This document shows positions 48,200 through 56,564 of a stretch of DNA of 64,000 nt, in pieces. A program made the translations under genes and the position numbers. Under the pieces are notes generated by a model. The model saw only the letters and a program-made list of their open reading frames with translations. It did not search any database and had not been told where the DNA came from. Source of the DNA: Sphingobacteriia bacterium (GTDB lineage Bacteria > Bacteroidota > Bacteroidia > Bacteroidales > UBA7960). Location of the stretch: assembly GCA_011390575.1 (NCBI GenBank), contig JAABSE010000002.1, positions 1 to 64,000 on the forward strand, read 5' to 3'. Within the stretch, counting starts at the first letter, position 1. Each line of letters begins with the position of its first letter.

Positions 48200-48249
48200 A
48201 TAACAAACAAAAAAGGCTGCCTGATCAGGCAGCCTTTTTTGTTTGTTAT
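48200..48249. terminator. Perfect 50-base palindromic bidirectional terminator
   Basis: The 50 bases are exactly self-complementary, with GGCTGCCTGATCAGGCAGCC at the centre and A- and T-runs outside. It separates the plus-strand symporter gene from the minus-strand lipoprotein gene and can terminate both. Confidence 0.88.
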
Positions 48250-48258
48250 GGGTAAAGT

Positions 48259-48858
48259 TTAATCAAATGTAGATGTTCCAACGAAGGTTTCGCCGTTATC
48301 TACAATGTTGTAGTTTATAACAAGAATTTTTCTTGTTTCACCATCATAAGAACCTGTTCCCTCTATTGTAACAGTATTGTCAAAGAAGGTTTGCTCAGGA
48401 ATGGTAATAAATCCACCATTTACTTCTGCATTTATAAAAATATCAGGGTAAAATAATTCACTAAAACGAAGCGTGTTATATTCTGATCCTTTGGAAACGG
48501 TAACAAGATAGGGCTCGTATGAAGTGCCATCATCATCTTCATCGGTTACTTCGTATATGCCCAAAAGCTCATCAACCTGGATAAAAACATTTCTGTCCGC
48601 AACCTGATCGCCGGCTGTATAGGTAAATACATAATGATTGACTTCATAAATATTCCATTCAGGAACTGCATTCCAGGTTACATCTTCAATGTCCATGCCA
48701 TCAACAGATACTCCGTCCATAGGGTTAAACTCAGCTCCCAGGTCGAGCGTTGTGTCGGCAGGTGCAGAAAGGATAACATCATCATCCTCACAGGCAGTAA
48801 AAACAAATGCTCCAATAACCAGAGCTGCTGCAAATTTCATCAAATTTTTCATTTTCAT
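48259..48858 (-). CDS. Predicted surface lipoprotein with Ig-like repeat
   Basis: 199 residues, with a lipobox in VFTACEDDD (lipid Cys near residue 23); the Asp-rich start of the mature part resembles a Bacteroidota lipoprotein export signal. Ig-like/DUF5011-type module near 28-95 (DTTLDLGAEFNPMDGVSV, NHYVFTYTAGDQ), then a second beta-rich domain. Function unknown. Confidence 0.7.
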   Translation of the reverse strand: MKMKNLMKFAAALVIGAFVFTACEDDDVILSAPADTTLDLGAEFNPMDGVSVDGMDIEDVTWNAVPEWNIYEVNHYVFTYTAGDQVADRNVFIQVDELLGIYEVTDEDDDGTSYEPYLVTVSKGSEYNTLRFSELFYPDIFINAEVNGGFITIPEQTFFDNTVTIEGTGSYDGETRKILVINYNIVDNGETFVGTSTFD

Positions 48859-48958
48859 AGGTTTTCGTTACTAAATAATTAATTGGTTGTTGTTTTTTAT
48901 GGACTGCAAAATTAAGCATTTTTTCCAAATGAATTTTTTCAGCCATCTAAAAAAATCA

Positions 48959-48966
48959 TATCTTTG
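48959..48966 (+). promoter_or_regulatory. Exact consensus -7 box
   Basis: TATCTTTG, the Bacteroidota -7 consensus, 39 bases before the ATG of the small lipoprotein gene. It also argues for the start at 49006, since the upstream in-frame codon would lie inside the promoter. Confidence 0.6.
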
Positions 48967-49005
48967 CTGTCCAATTTGCTTACTAACTATAAAAACAAAC
49001 CAACT

Positions 49006-49368
49006 ATGAGAAAGATTTTCGGAGTACTATTAATGGCTACAGCATTCTTTTTTGTTTCATGTGGTGGTGGTTCAAAACCTGCCGGACAAGAACAAGAGGA
49101 AGAAACTGTAATTGAACAAGATGAGGCTGTCGTTCCTGCCCCAACCACTCCTCCCGCAACAACCCCGCAAGCATTACAGGATGAAAGAGCAGCAACTGAC
49201 TCCCTCAAGGATGACGCAGCTGCTGAGGAGGGTCAGACAACTTCACCCAGCAGAAGAGGAACAACCGAAAGTGAAACTGAGGCACCTGCTCGCAGGGGAT
49301 CTACCCAGGAAACCAAAGAAGATAACGACTCAACTGAAACTACAACTCCCAAAAGAAGAGGGTCCTGA
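49006..49368 (+). CDS. Small low-complexity lipoprotein
   Basis: 120 residues: MRKIFGVLLMATAFFFVSCGGGSK gives a lipobox with Cys19. The mature protein is disordered, rich in Glu, Thr and Pro, with three spaced basic motifs (SRRGT, ARRGS, KRRGS), the last at the C-terminus. No family recognised. The regular basic patches on an acidic linker suggest binding to a polyanion or a processing motif. Confidence 0.68.
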   Translation: MRKIFGVLLMATAFFFVSCGGGSKPAGQEQEEETVIEQDEAVVPAPTTPPATTPQALQDERAATDSLKDDAAAEEGQTTSPSRRGTTESETEAPARRGSTQETKEDNDSTETTTPKRRGS

Positions 49369-49398
49369 TAGAAGCTAAATCGTATAGTTTATTTTCCC

Positions 49399-49438
49399 AA
49401 CAAGGTTGTTTCTTAGCAGAAGCAACCTTGTTTGTTAT
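49399..49438. terminator. Bidirectional terminator
   Basis: AACAAGGTTG and CAACCTTGTT form the base of a 14-pair stem (one G-T wobble) with a six-base loop, followed by TTGTT. It lies between the convergent lipoprotein and response-regulator genes. Confidence 0.7.
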
Positions 49439-49800
49439 TAGGAAAGGCTGGTTAAAATTGCTTTCAGCTTTTCTTCTGTAATGGGTTTGCTGATAAGTCC
49501 ACTAAACCCTTTTTCTGTATAGTTATCAAAAAAATCTCCCGGATTGTGCGCTGTAATGGCAACGATGGGGGTTTTTTTCTTAATGCCCCTGAAATGCTTA
49601 CGAATATATTTTGTGGTCTCCAGTCCGTTTCTTACCGGCATTTCAATATCCATCAAAATAAGGTCATAAGAATTATTGCTTAGTTTTTCTATGGCCTGCT
49701 CTCCGTTTACCGCCTCGTCATAGGTATATCCCAAACTCCTGATAACGATTCCAGCCTGGAGACGGTTGGTATACAAATCATCTGTAACGAGTATATGCAT
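49438..49800 (-). CDS. Single-domain response regulator
   Basis: 120-residue receiver: MHILVTDDLYTNR with the acidic pair Asp7/Asp8, phospho-acceptor Asp51 in LILMDIEMPVRNG, Thr/Ala switch in IVAITAHNP, and Lys in ISKPITEEKL. ATG 49800 gives the normal receiver start. No output domain. It is transcribed away from the chemosensory cluster that begins 330 bases to its right and resembles the receiver parts of the hybrid kinases more than CheY; it may take phosphate from the HPt proteins. Confidence 0.9.
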   Translation of the reverse strand: MHILVTDDLYTNRLQAGIVIRSLGYTYDEAVNGEQAIEKLSNNSYDLILMDIEMPVRNGLETTKYIRKHFRGIKKKTPIVAITAHNPGDFFDNYTEKGFSGLISKPITEEKLKAILTSLS

Positions 49801-50130
49801 CTGTATTTTTAGTGAAAGCAACCGGGTTAAAGAGTTGCCTGTTTCGATATCGTAACTTCCTTTTGTTTTCAGGGAAAACTGAAGATACTTACACCCTAAA
49901 ATTACTCGAATGTGGGTACAATCTCTTCTGCCCTGCAAAGAAAAGTAAAATTACAATTTTTTGCTACTCCTGCAGTAAACTATTCAGAAATCAGAGAAAC
50001 TCGTAAAAATGCCCCTGAAATTTGCAGTAGTTCTACTGTTTTATTCACTCCTCACACTGTTTAATTTTACCCATCGAAAGTATGATTGGAATGGTTAAGA
50101 ATAAAAGGTTTCAGTTTTAATATAACAGCT
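49801..50130. other. Divergent region at the head of the chemosensory cluster
   Basis: 330 bases without a recognised gene. On the minus strand TACTTTTC (complement near 49936-49943) followed by CTTTG resembles a -7 box for the response-regulator gene. No strong plus-strand promoter is evident. Confidence 0.35.
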
Positions 50131-50313
50131 ATGGAAACAAAAGAGAATTCTTATCAAATGTGGGTTAAACAAATATGTCCCCGAATATTCAGGCTTCAGC
50201 TGGTGAAAAAGGACTATCGGAAAGAGAATGTAGTTTTTGAAACCATATCTTCTACCATTCCCTCAACGCTTGAATTGATATTTTATTATAACCAGACAGA
50301 ACCCACGGCATAA
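50131..50313 (+). CDS. Small hypothetical protein
   Basis: 60 residues from ATG 50131 (METKENSYQMWVKQICPRIF), soluble, no known family. A TTG-led frame extends 15 codons upstream. It lies 79 bases before the chemotaxis-like 615-residue gene in the same direction, so it may be the first gene of the operon, but coding status is uncertain. Confidence 0.4.
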   Translation: METKENSYQMWVKQICPRIFRLQLVKKDYRKENVVFETISSTIPSTLELIFYYNQTEPTA

Positions 50314-50392
50314 CATAATACCGGTACGAAAAGATATCAGCACGACCGTTGTAGTTACGAATTACAATTGCGGGCCGAAAATATTTCAGTGT

Positions 50393-52240
50393 ATGAGCGC
50401 AAACGAAAAACAGAATAAGAACGCAGATCTGAATGTCCTTGAGCAGGTGCTAAGGGTTTTTTTTACTATAGACAAAAAGATCCTTGAGTTGCACAAATGT
50501 TCTTCAGATGATTTTTTATCGCTGAACAAAACCCTCAAGCACAATCACGAACGGGCAAAATATATTACCCGCAATGTTACACTGGGCTTTGAAAAGATCG
50601 GTCCCGAAGGGAATCTGAAAAGCCTGGAAGTACTTAAAAACAGTTTTTATGAGTTGCGACAGGAAATACTCTCATTTGAAGGGGAACTGAATACCAACCT
50701 TGAAATTCTTGAACGTATTCAGTCGAACTTTAGTTTGATGTTTGTGCCTATCAACAATTTCAGACAAAATCTTACTTCTCTTAAACTTCTGCTCTCCAAT
50801 ATTAAACTGACCAACAATCTTTATGACCGGAGTGTGAAGAATTTTTCAGAAAATGAAACCCACCGCATTGAAGGTGTAATCAATAAAGTAAAGGAAAGCT
50901 GCCCTGTATTTGAGGAGAATATTTATGTAATCCAAAACCACCTTAAAATACTTTACCAGGATTTGGTCGGTATTAAGGATTTAATTTTTAACGATGTTCT
51001 GAAAAAGCTTGATGTCCTTGGTAGTGAGATCGATGTTATTGAAAAGCATAATATTGAAGCGGCAAAATTAAGGTCGAAAACCGATAGTATTGCCAAAAAC
51101 TGTACCAGTAGTGTTGGCAGTATCATTACCAATCTGCAGTATCACGATATTATCAGGCAGAAAATGGAACATATTCAGCAAACCCATAAACTTATTATTG
51201 CAGAGCTTAATAATAATGGCAACAAGGAGGGTATGGCTGCAGAAAAAGTATCCAATCCTTTCTTTCTGCAGATTCCGCAAATTATAGAAATACAGACTGC
51301 CCAACTGCTTCATACCAATAAGGAGTACCAGAATGCCATTGACCATATAAGCAAGAAGATGACAGAGATTGGTCAGGATATGTCAGCCCTTGCCAGGATA
51401 TTCAAATCTATATCTGTTTTTGAATACCAGGGCAGACAGGTATCCAGCGAGAGTATCAGCGAAACATTCAGCAAACTCATCAAAGACAAGCGACAGTATA
51501 TTGAAAAGTTTAAAATTCTTTCAGAAGATGTAAACCTGGTTCAGCGGATAGTCAGCAATTTGTTTGAAAAGTTTCAGGATTTGGAAATGATTGAAAACTC
51601 CCTGGAGCAAACCATTATTGACAAAATCAGTTTTGGCAATTTACTGGTGAGCGAAGAGGGAGAAACCGCTTCACAGGCCCAGCAAATATTAAAGCTTTAT
51701 GCAGACAATCATTTCGAAAAAAGTAAAATAAGAACCCTTTTCCAGAATACAGGCACCCAGTTGAAAGACTTTGTTAAGTGCAACAATACCTATGTTTATA
51801 ACAAGAAAGGAATGGAGAAGATCAATGAAAATCTCGATCTGGCGGAGCAAAACTTTGCTGCCGTGATGGAGAATCTTGATTTTCTGGAAGAGTTGCAACC
51901 CGAAATCCTGGATAAGAGCCAGGAGATAGAAACTGCAGGCAAAGAGGTGGTAAATAATGTTATGTACTATGAATTTTTTGAAAAAACCATTGATGATTTG
52001 ATTGGAAAATTTGAATCCATCAATAATTTACTCGTTGGACATGGCCACGGTTATATGGATAGTGCTGACCAGAAAAAGGGCCTTGAGCAAATACAGAAGT
52101 ATTATACCATGAAGTCTGAAAGGATTATTCATGATCACAGCATCCTGAACAGCAATAAGTCTAAAGGAGCAACCTTGGTTTTTGAAACGCCGGAGAAGTC
52201 AAATAATTATGACGAGGGTAATGATGTCGAATTTTTCTAG
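50393..52240 (+). CDS. Soluble helical chemotaxis-cluster protein with CheZ-like D-x3-Q motif
   Basis: 615 residues, no signal peptide or membrane helix, almost entirely heptad-like helices. Residues 245-260 read ITNLQYHDIIRQKMEHI: Asp252 and Gln256 have the spacing of the catalytic D-x3-Q of CheZ (QDFQDLTGQ), with the aromatic and hydrophobic positions also matching. A second, weaker copy, NNVMYYEFFEKTIDDLI near 521-537, has Glu527 and Lys531 instead. The ends read MSANEKQNKNAD and NDVEFF; the latter acidic/aromatic tail recalls the CheY-P-binding C-terminus of CheZ. It precedes STAS, two cheY genes and cheA. Inferred role: CheY-P phosphatase or adaptor. Confidence 0.65.
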   Translation: MSANEKQNKNADLNVLEQVLRVFFTIDKKILELHKCSSDDFLSLNKTLKHNHERAKYITRNVTLGFEKIGPEGNLKSLEVLKNSFYELRQEILSFEGELNTNLEILERIQSNFSLMFVPINNFRQNLTSLKLLLSNIKLTNNLYDRSVKNFSENETHRIEGVINKVKESCPVFEENIYVIQNHLKILYQDLVGIKDLIFNDVLKKLDVLGSEIDVIEKHNIEAAKLRSKTDSIAKNCTSSVGSIITNLQYHDIIRQKMEHIQQTHKLIIAELNNNGNKEGMAAEKVSNPFFLQIPQIIEIQTAQLLHTNKEYQNAIDHISKKMTEIGQDMSALARIFKSISVFEYQGRQVSSESISETFSKLIKDKRQYIEKFKILSEDVNLVQRIVSNLFEKFQDLEMIENSLEQTIIDKISFGNLLVSEEGETASQAQQILKLYADNHFEKSKIRTLFQNTGTQLKDFVKCNNTYVYNKKGMEKINENLDLAEQNFAAVMENLDFLEELQPEILDKSQEIETAGKEVVNNVMYYEFFEKTIDDLIGKFESINNLLVGHGHGYMDSADQKKGLEQIQKYYTMKSERIIHDHSILNSNKSKGATLVFETPEKSNNYDEGNDVEFF

Positions 52241-52299
52241 ACAACCTTCTCATACTATCATAGTGCAGATAACTTTCCAAACCTTAACGAATTAAAGAT

Positions 52300-52617
52300 A
52301 TGCAAACATTTACCTTTCAGACTGACGTATCAGAAGATGACAAAGGAAAGAAAATCAGGATGATTTTCTCAGGCTATCTTACTTTGCAAAATGCATCGCA
52401 AATAAGAACTACCCTGGAAGAACAAAACAGGGATTTCGAAAATGTGGAGCTTTGGGCAAAAGATGTTTCAGGAATTGATGTGTCTTTTCTTCAGATCCTC
52501 GAATCATACCGGCAAACCCATTCTGTAGAGGGAAAAAAAGTGAAGATACTTATGGATCTTCCCTACGATTTAAAAACACTCCTTGCCAATGCAGGTATTG
52601 TCTATCCTGTAAAGTAA
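52300..52617 (+). CDS. STAS-domain protein of the chemosensory cluster
   Basis: 105 residues, single STAS domain: IRMIFSGYLTLQNASQIRTTL, then VELWAKDVSGIDVSFLQILES, and a C-terminal helix LKTLLANAGI. In SpoIIAA the switch sequence is DSSGLG; here it is Asp60-Val61-Ser62-Phe, so one of the two serines is lost and Ser62 remains. STAS proteins act as partner-switch antagonists or as scaffolds in chemosensory operons. 47 bases before cheY. Confidence 0.8.
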   Translation: MQTFTFQTDVSEDDKGKKIRMIFSGYLTLQNASQIRTTLEEQNRDFENVELWAKDVSGIDVSFLQILESYRQTHSVEGKKVKILMDLPYDLKTLLANAGIVYPVK

Positions 52618-52663
52618 AACAACCGAATTTAATCAATTAAATAGTTTATATACCTTAACCACT

Positions 52664-53029
52664 ATGGAAAAAACCATTCTCATTGTCGATGATTCAGAAA
52701 GTATCAGGGAAGTTGTAATTTTTACACTGGAGAATGCCGGATATGCTGTCTTGTCAGCTGTTGATGGTGCAGATGCACTGAAGCATCTCGATGGAAAGCA
52801 CATTGATTTGGTTATTACTGATTTGCACATGCCCAATATGGATGGTATTGGATTGATCAAAGAGATACGAAAAATGGATGCTTACAAATATACTCCCATT
52901 CTTTATCTGACTACCGAGTCGCAGCACAGCATAAAAATGGAAGCCAAACAGGCAGGCGCCACAGGATGGATTGTAAAACCCTTTATGCCCGAAAAACTTA
53001 TTGCTGCCATAGGGAAAATCATTAAGTAA
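52664..53029 (+). CDS. cheY: CheY-type response regulator, first of two
   Basis: 121-residue receiver alone. Asp9/Asp10 (VDDSESIREVV), phospho-Asp53 (VITDLHMPNMDG), the TTES loop and Lys in WIVKPF are intact. About 74 percent identical to the next gene by direct comparison, so the two arose by tandem duplication. Probable phosphate receiver of CheA. Confidence 0.93.
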   Translation: MEKTILIVDDSESIREVVIFTLENAGYAVLSAVDGADALKHLDGKHIDLVITDLHMPNMDGIGLIKEIRKMDAYKYTPILYLTTESQHSIKMEAKQAGATGWIVKPFMPEKLIAAIGKIIK

Positions 53030-53094
53030 CTATGAAAAAGCCTGCAGAGAATTGAACCCGGAGGCTATTGAAAAATATTAAATCACAAAGGAAA

Positions 53095-53460
53095 ATGGAA
53101 AAAACGATAGTAATTGTTGACGATTCTGAAAGCATCAGGGAAGTGGTAGGGTTTACCCTTAACAATGCAGGGCACAAAGTATTATCAGCCGTTGATGGTC
53201 AGGATGCGTTACGCTTTTTTAATGGTGAGAAAATAGACCTGGTAGTTACCGACCTGCATATGCCTGTGATGGATGGAATAGAGCTGATTAGGGAAATAAG
53301 GAATAAAGATGATTACAAATTTGTACCCATCTTGTTTCTCACCACAGAATCGCAACAGGCAAAGAAAATGGAAGCCAAAGAAGCAGGCGCAACCGGTTGG
53401 ATCGTAAAACCTTTTGTCCCTGAAAAATTACTCGCCGCAATCAGTAAAGTTGTAAGATAA
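53095..53460 (+). CDS. cheY: CheY-type response regulator, second of two
   Basis: 121 residues; same fold and active-site residues as its upstream twin (Asp9, Asp10, Asp53, Lys near 104). An upstream TTG frame exists, but ATG 53095 gives the matching N-terminus MEKTIVIVDDSE. Its TAA overlaps the cheA ATG (TAATG), so it is coupled to cheA. Differences from the twin cluster in helices 1 and 4 (positions 19-46 and 69-96), the surfaces that usually contact targets. Confidence 0.93.
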   Translation: MEKTIVIVDDSESIREVVGFTLNNAGHKVLSAVDGQDALRFFNGEKIDLVVTDLHMPVMDGIELIREIRNKDDYKFVPILFLTTESQQAKKMEAKEAGATGWIVKPFVPEKLLAAISKVVR

Positions 53461-55595
53461 TGGAACAGTTTAAAAAGAAGTTTCTGGAAGAAGCCAATGA
53501 TCTTATCAACAGTCTGGAAGATTCCTTGCTCATTCTGGAGGAAAAACCTACTGAAAAGAAGATCATCGAAGAAGTTTTCAGGGTAATGCATTCCCTGAAA
53601 GGTGGAAGCTCAATGTTCGGGTTTGCGAAAATGGATGCTTTCACCCATGAGCTGGAAACCATTTATGATATGATTCGCAGCGGAACACTCTCGGTAACGC
53701 GCGAGATACTGGATATTACACTGGCAGCTGTTGATCACCTGAAGGTTTTGCTCGAAAACGGTGAAGAGATTTCCGAAACTCAGCAAAACAACCAGAATAT
53801 CCTGCTTTCAAGAATTCATAAGATCATCAATAAAGACGCGCAGGAAGAAATTACTGCTGATACTGCCACTTCTAATGTGGCTGCACACAAAGAAAGTGAA
53901 GATAAATCGAAGGTCTACGAGAAAGTGCCTACCTATTTTATTGCTATCAAGCCCGAAGAGGATATCTTTCGCAATGGCACCAATCCTATGCTGCTCATTG
54001 ATGAGTTGCACACACTGGGCCATTGCAAAGCTTTTGTTAAAACTTCCCGGCTACCTTCCTTTGAACAACTTGACCCTGAGAAGGCATTTTTCTACTGGGA
54101 GGTGTTTCTGGCAACCGATAAATCCATTGATGAAATAAAAGATGTTTTCATATTTGTTGAAGATGTCTGTAATGTTACGATAAGCCGCATTGCTGATGAC
54201 AATCTGCTGGCCAAAACCGTTTTTATCCGGGAGCTGGATAATTTTATTGAACCGGTAAAAGAAACAGGACAATCAGAACTGGAAGCCTTTGTGGCAAAAT
54301 TAAAGTACAATGAACCTTCACTTCAGGAAGAAGGTCTTTCCTTCAGGGCAGATGAAGCAGCTCCCATGAAGCGACTCAGCATCAACAATATCAGGGTTTC
54401 GTCGGAAAAACTCGACGATCTGATGAACCTGGTTAGTGAGCTGGTCACCGTGCAAGCCAGCCTGTCGTTATTTGCCGATAACCAGGACAACCCGGAACTG
54501 GCCGCAATTTCAGAAAGCATTGAAAAGATATCTCGTCAGTTGCGCGACAATACTTTTGAAATATGCCTTATCCCTATTGAAACCATCATGATCCGGTTTA
54601 AGAGACTGGTAAGAGATTTGTCAAACGAACTGGATAAAGAAATTCAGTTTACCACCGAGGGAACAGAAACAGAACTGGACAAAAGCATTATCGACGGGCT
54701 TAGCGAACCCCTTATGCATATTTTTAGAAATGCCATTGACCATGGTATTGAACCCGCTGAAGATCGTCTTGCCAAAGGAAAACCCAGAAAAGGTAAAATT
54801 GCCTTTAAATCCTATTACTCGGGTACCAATGTTTACATTCAGGTAAAAGATGATGGTCGTGGCATTGATGTGGAAAAGATCAGGCAAAAAGCCATTGCAC
54901 GTGGATTTATCTCCCCGGAAGCGAATCTTTCCTACAAGGAATTGCTAAATCTTGTTTTTTTGCCCGGCTTTTCTACGGCAGCCAAAGTATCAGAGGTTTC
55001 CGGCCGCGGTGTTGGGCTTGATGTAGTGGTTAAGAAAATCAATGACATCAGGGGCGATGTGGAAATTGAATCACAGCTGGGAGTAGGAACAACTTTTACC
55101 ATCAAACTGCCCCTTACCCTTTCTATCATTGACGGGCTGCTGGTAAAAATTGACAAAACTTTCTTTGTTTTGCCGCTATCGTCAGTCGACAAATGTTTCG
55201 AGGTACAGGATGACGCTCTTGTTAAATCTTTCAATAACAAAATTGTCCTGGATGGCAAGCAGGTTCCCTTTATCAATCTGCGAAAAGAATTTGATATACA
55301 CGACAATAAGCCCATACTTCACCAGATCATCCAGGTAAATCATGATGATTTTAAAATAGGCTTATCTGTTGATACCGTTATTGGTGAATACCAGGCTGTT
55401 TTAAAACCGCTGGGCCGCATGTTTAAAGACCTTGAAATTGTATCAGGTGCAACCATCCTGGGTGATGGTACCATAGCACTGGTACTTGATCCGGCAAGGG
55501 TAATCAACACCTTTGACAGGGAAACCCTGGAAAGACGCGAAAAACTGTACCGGGAAAACCATAGAAAAGATATTCAGCTGCACGCTGGATACTAA
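53460..55595 (+). CDS. cheA: Chemotaxis histidine kinase CheA
   Basis: 711 residues, classical domain order: P1 HPt with His44 (VMHSLKGGSSMFG), linker, P2-like CheY-docking region near 155-260 (TYFIAIKPEEDIF), P3 dimerisation helix near 310-370 (VSSEKLDDLMNLVSELV), P4 ATPase with HIFRNAIDHGIEP (N box, near 420) and GRGVGLDVV, and P5 CheW-like domain from about 555. Takes signals from the receptor and phosphorylates the CheY proteins and possibly CheB (not in view). Confidence 0.96.
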   Translation: MEQFKKKFLEEANDLINSLEDSLLILEEKPTEKKIIEEVFRVMHSLKGGSSMFGFAKMDAFTHELETIYDMIRSGTLSVTREILDITLAAVDHLKVLLENGEEISETQQNNQNILLSRIHKIINKDAQEEITADTATSNVAAHKESEDKSKVYEKVPTYFIAIKPEEDIFRNGTNPMLLIDELHTLGHCKAFVKTSRLPSFEQLDPEKAFFYWEVFLATDKSIDEIKDVFIFVEDVCNVTISRIADDNLLAKTVFIRELDNFIEPVKETGQSELEAFVAKLKYNEPSLQEEGLSFRADEAAPMKRLSINNIRVSSEKLDDLMNLVSELVTVQASLSLFADNQDNPELAAISESIEKISRQLRDNTFEICLIPIETIMIRFKRLVRDLSNELDKEIQFTTEGTETELDKSIIDGLSEPLMHIFRNAIDHGIEPAEDRLAKGKPRKGKIAFKSYYSGTNVYIQVKDDGRGIDVEKIRQKAIARGFISPEANLSYKELLNLVFLPGFSTAAKVSEVSGRGVGLDVVVKKINDIRGDVEIESQLGVGTTFTIKLPLTLSIIDGLLVKIDKTFFVLPLSSVDKCFEVQDDALVKSFNNKIVLDGKQVPFINLRKEFDIHDNKPILHQIIQVNHDDFKIGLSVDTVIGEYQAVLKPLGRMFKDLEIVSGATILGDGTIALVLDPARVINTFDRETLERREKLYRENHRKDIQLHAGY

Positions 55596-55666
55596 AATCA
55601 ATTGAATCATAAGGGCTGATGCCATGGGTAAGTTCCACCTGGATTCACCTTTAACAATACAATAAA

Positions 55667-56476
55667 ATGGATAGACCTCTACACGAAAAAAACAGGAAAA
55701 AAGGCTTAAGCAAATCCATTATTGCTACTGTGCTTTTAAGTTTTCTGGCTCAGGGTACCGGTTTGTTATATGCAACACAACCAGAGAGACTGGCTGCCGA
55801 TCGGCCAGGCTTTGCATGGGGCACCCATACAGTTACACCGGGAAACTTTTACCTGGAAACAGGTTTTATGTATTCCTTTTTTTCGGACCCCATTTCCTAC
55901 AATTACAGTACTGTGCCTGTATTCAATTTCAGAATGGGGATAGTGGATAATATTGAATTGTTTGTTTCGTGGAATGGATGGGATATTTATCATCAGCAAT
56001 CTTCCGAGGATACAAATATGAGCAGTAATGAACTCAACCTGCCTTTGCTGGGTGCCAAATACAGGCTCATTGCCGCAGAAAACTACACAATTACTCTGCT
56101 GGGACTTCTGGAAAGTAATGACATTAATAACTCTTTCAAAGTTGATCCATCGCTGGCAATGCTATGGGATTATTCGTTAACCGACAACCTTGGTCTTTTT
56201 GGCATGGCACAAGCCGGAACACTTTCGACATACAGTGGAAACGAAATGGCATATTCTTTTTCAGCCGGTATCGGCTTCCCGGTATCTGAGAAAATTGAAG
56301 CTTTTGCTGAATATTATAATCGGTATGATACATTTTCAAAGAAACTATTTCATGGTAACGAAGCAGGCATCTTGTTTTTTCTGAATGAAGATACACAACT
56401 GGATGTTTTTGGCGGATATGGACACGGAAATCATATGCCCCATTATTTGGGAGCGGGATTCTCCCGAAGGCTTTAG
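55667..56476 (+). CDS. Outer-membrane barrel protein inside the che cluster
   Basis: 269 residues. Basic N-terminus and signal sequence (cleavage near ATQP at 35-40), then ERLAADRPGFAWGTHTVTPGNFYLETGF, a pattern seen in the MetA-pathway/transporter-like outer-membrane barrels. Alternating strands follow to the end LGAGFSRRL. No chemotaxis function is known for this family. Its position between cheA and cheW, same strand and short gaps, implies co-expression. 88 bases before cheW. Confidence 0.75.
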   Translation: MDRPLHEKNRKKGLSKSIIATVLLSFLAQGTGLLYATQPERLAADRPGFAWGTHTVTPGNFYLETGFMYSFFSDPISYNYSTVPVFNFRMGIVDNIELFVSWNGWDIYHQQSSEDTNMSSNELNLPLLGAKYRLIAAENYTITLLGLLESNDINNSFKVDPSLAMLWDYSLTDNLGLFGMAQAGTLSTYSGNEMAYSFSAGIGFPVSEKIEAFAEYYNRYDTFSKKLFHGNEAGILFFLNEDTQLDVFGGYGHGNHMPHYLGAGFSRRL

Positions 56477-56564
56477 ATGCCTGGTAGTGTGTGAGTTTTT
56501 AATAATAGTGAGAGTAAAAAAATTGGATTTAAATAAATATTGTTTTAACCAAAATTCTTAAAAA

